Of a stretch of DNA of 7,534 nucleotides, positions 5,882 to 7,534 are shown piece by piece. Each line of letters begins with the position of its first letter. The first letter of the stretch is position 1. The notes under the pieces were generated by a model, which saw only the letters and a program-made list of their open reading frames with translations, had not been told where the DNA came from and ran no database searches. The stretch is from CAYPEL01 sp964409635 (GTDB lineage: Bacteria > Pseudomonadota > Gammaproteobacteria > DSM-19610). The stretch spans positions 1-7,534 of the forward strand of contig CAYPEL010000137.1 of NCBI GenBank assembly GCA_964409635.1. Reading direction: 5' to 3'. The translations under genes and the position numbers were made by a program.

Positions 5882-7518
5882 CTTTTCACTGGATATAATT
5901 GGATCAGAAGATCTGGACGGATCAACCGGATCAACCGGATCAACCGGATCAACCGGATCAACCGGATCAACCNNNNNNNNNNNNNNNNNNNNNNNNNNNN
6001 NNNNNNNNNNNNNNNNNNNNNNNNNNNNNNNNNNNNNNNNNNNNNNNNNNNNNNNNNNNNNNNNNNNNNNNNAACCGGATCAACCGGATCAACCGGATCA
6101 ACCGGATCAACCGGATCAACCGGATCAACCGGATCATTTGCGCTACGCTGAGTCAGATGTTCATAGGCGCCCAGATCGACGCCTGCCCCCTGTGGACGAA
6201 CAACACCATTAAAGTCTGTTGTCGGTGCGTTCTGCAGCAGGCCAATGTCAATAGCGGGTGAGTTTTCCTGTAATTGAAAAATATCATTTTCCGGGTCAAT
6301 AAAGAGAGGTGCTTGCTGTACTGCACAGAAAGATTCGGAGCAAAGATTGCCTTCAATAACAGTTTCTGACTCTCCCCGGATATCATAGTCCTGATTGTTC
6401 CAGGCAATATTGTTGCGGAAAATAATGCCTGTTGCACTGGCATGATTAACACGTAAACCACCACCGTATTCCCTGCCGGTATCTGTCGCCGTGTTATTGA
6501 AAAAGTGCACATTCTTTACCGTGCCACCTTCATCTTCGCCTCCTGGATGAAGGTAAACCCGGTAACCATCCCCATCTACATGCGCCACGATATTATTGTA
6601 GATATACACACCATCGACATCGCCTTTGCCTTCAGTGGTTACTACAATACCCGCGGAAGGTAAATGCATCATGATGTTGTTGTATATTTTTATATTGGTG
6701 ATCTGTGGGTCGTGGTCACCACTACCACCATCTATGTAAATGGCTTTATCGCTCAGGTTGTGGATATAGTTTCCATAAATGCTGCTATCGCGTACACCTT
6801 CCTTGAAGTCGATGCCTTCATCTCCGCCTTCCATATTTGGATCGCCCAGGCGAATCTCATTGTTACGAACGGTGATATTAACGGCGCCATTGGCAACAGT
6901 GATGATCTCGTTTTTGCAACCATGGGTGCCAAGTTCAAGCAGGTTGTTTTCAATGATGACATCACGGATATTGTTGTAGTCGCCGGGATCTTTTTTCCAT
7001 TTAACACCCCATATGGCGATCCCCGAGGAACAGGTGTCATACGTATGGTTACCCGACAGGGTGATGTTTTCCGCAGGTGGTGCACTCGCATCTTCCGGAC
7101 CTTCGAATCGAAAGCCATGGCTTGGAGATTCAAGTACTTTCAGATTTTTTACAATGATATGGCTATTCCCTATGCTGCGGAATGCAGCCCCTTTAATGAC
7201 AGCTTTACGTTCATCGCCTGGGTAAGCGGAAATGACAATCTCCTGGCCTGGAGCACCTGAGTTTTCCAGAATGACATCACCATCTTCGTAAACACCGGCT
7301 TTTATGAAGACAGTGTCGCCCGCAACAGCCTGTTTTGCAGCATGCACAATTGTCTTCCAGGGGAAATCTTCGGTGCCGGCATTGCTATCATTGGCCGCCT
7401 GGTGATCACGGTCTACGTAGTATGTTGCGGCATCTATGGTTTGTAGTACGGATGCTGAATAGATAAATACAAACATGACGAATGTTTGTAGTAAATTGAC
7501 TGCTCGTTTTTCTTGCAT
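5753..7518 (-). CDS. Secreted right-handed parallel beta-helix protein with Asp-Pro-Val linker and probable GlyGly-CTERM anchor; frame broken by assembly gap
   Basis: A signal peptide (KR at 4-5, hydrophobic core about 8-25, cleavage near IDAA at 28-31) leads to YYVDRDHQAANDSNAGTED and AGDTVFIKAGVYEDG (67-80), the usual opening of parallel beta-helix carbohydrate-active proteins. Asn-rich coils repeat from about 150 to 390 (VIIENNLLEL, ITVRNNEIRL, VYIYNNIVAH, IIFRNNIAWNN). SPAIDIG...DFNGVVRP...VDLGAYEH (420-454) resembles the choice-of-anchor Q segment that precedes variable surface anchors. Residues from 462 are Asp-Pro-Val repeats. Across the 100 N the literal frame shifts to Leu-Ile-Arg and stops at 5851. 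In repeat phase it continues to a TAA at 5753-5755. No Shine-Dalgarno is seen before the ATG at 7518, and the frame is open to the window edge, so an upstream start is possible. Lyase or glycan-binding activity is plausible, but no catalytic set is identifiable. Confidence 0.8.
5919..6135. repeat. 9-bp tandem repeat (GGATCAACC on +; Asp-Pro-Val on -), interrupted by N
   Basis: Six exact copies of GGATCAACC lie at 5919-5972 and seven exact copies of the same unit (as AACCGGATC) at 6073-6135. No base differs among the 13 visible copies, which suggests recent expansion or homogenisation. On the minus strand the coding phase gives Val-Asp-Pro repeats, a stiff acidic proline-rich linker between the beta-helix and the surface anchor. 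Because the unit is 9 bp, copy-number change keeps the frame and alters only linker length. The true copy number is unknown because of the gap. Confidence 0.95.
5973..6072. other. Assembly gap of exactly 100 N inside the repeat
   Basis: The run is exactly 100 bases, the conventional length for a gap of unknown size, and it is flanked on both sides by the same 9-bp repeat. It is therefore probably a collapsed or unresolved tandem array rather than measured sequence. For the two repeat blocks to be in the same coding phase the true gap must be 2 modulo 3, and for perfect 9-mers 5 modulo 9; 100 satisfies neither. Confidence 0.95.
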
Positions 7519-7534
7519 GGATACGGATCGGTTA

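Noticed and set aside
5919..6135. CRISPR array
   Set aside because: The units are 9 bp, directly abutting, without spacers, and are in frame as a protein linker.
5899..6261. Plus-strand open frame of Asn-Arg-Ile / Asp-Gln-Pro repeats across the gap
   Set aside because: It is the antisense translation of the 9-bp repeat, is continuous only because N codons are permissive, and has no plausible protein outside the repeat.
6664..7260. 198-residue plus-strand open frame opposite the beta-helix gene
   Set aside because: It is antisense to a well-supported gene. Its Val/Ile/Asn-rich composition mirrors the Asn and Asp codons of the beta-helix coils.

Overview
The window looks like part of a gammaproteobacterial chromosome. 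The NrdB C-terminal tail, the MOP-type flippase, the CelD/FemAB-like acetyltransferase, and a surface protein with an apparent GlyGly-CTERM sorting tail together suggest a marine or soil polysaccharide user such as Cellvibrio, Saccharophagus or a relative. This assignment is an inference; there is no rRNA or other taxonomic marker in the window.

Layout. Positions 2-580 (+) hold the 3' end of nrdB, the class I ribonucleotide reductase small subunit, which is a housekeeping gene. Positions 581-949 are an AT-rich non-coding stretch with a possible promoter and a perfect 7-2-7 dyad. Positions 950-4292 (+) hold three closely packed genes that look like one transcript: a CE4-type polysaccharide deacetylase, a Wzx-like flippase and a JmjC/cupin_8-like protein. 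Positions 4293-4642 are a spacer with a possible small membrane protein on the minus strand. Positions 4643-5788 (+) encode a CelD/BcsL-like GNAT acetyltransferase. Positions 5753/5851-7518 (-) encode a secreted right-handed parallel beta-helix protein with a tandem Asp-Pro-Val linker. That linker is interrupted by a run of exactly 100 N.

How the genes fit together. Deacetylase, flippase, dioxygenase-like protein and acyltransferase read as the modification and export part of an exopolysaccharide or lipid-linked glycan locus. No glycosyltransferase, polymerase or initiating sugar transferase lies in the window, so the rest of the pathway would have to be elsewhere. The convergent beta-helix protein is probably exported and anchored at the surface, where it might bind or cleave a polysaccharide.

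The most useful observation concerns the beta-helix gene. As assembled, its reading frame changes across the 100-N gap, giving a nonsense Leu-Ile-Arg tail. If the 9-bp repeat is kept in phase across the gap, the downstream sequence instead encodes a Ser/Gly-rich stretch, a hydrophobic helix and an Arg-Leu-Arg end. This is the architecture of a GlyGly-CTERM (rhombosortase) sorting signal, and it is invisible in the literal translation.
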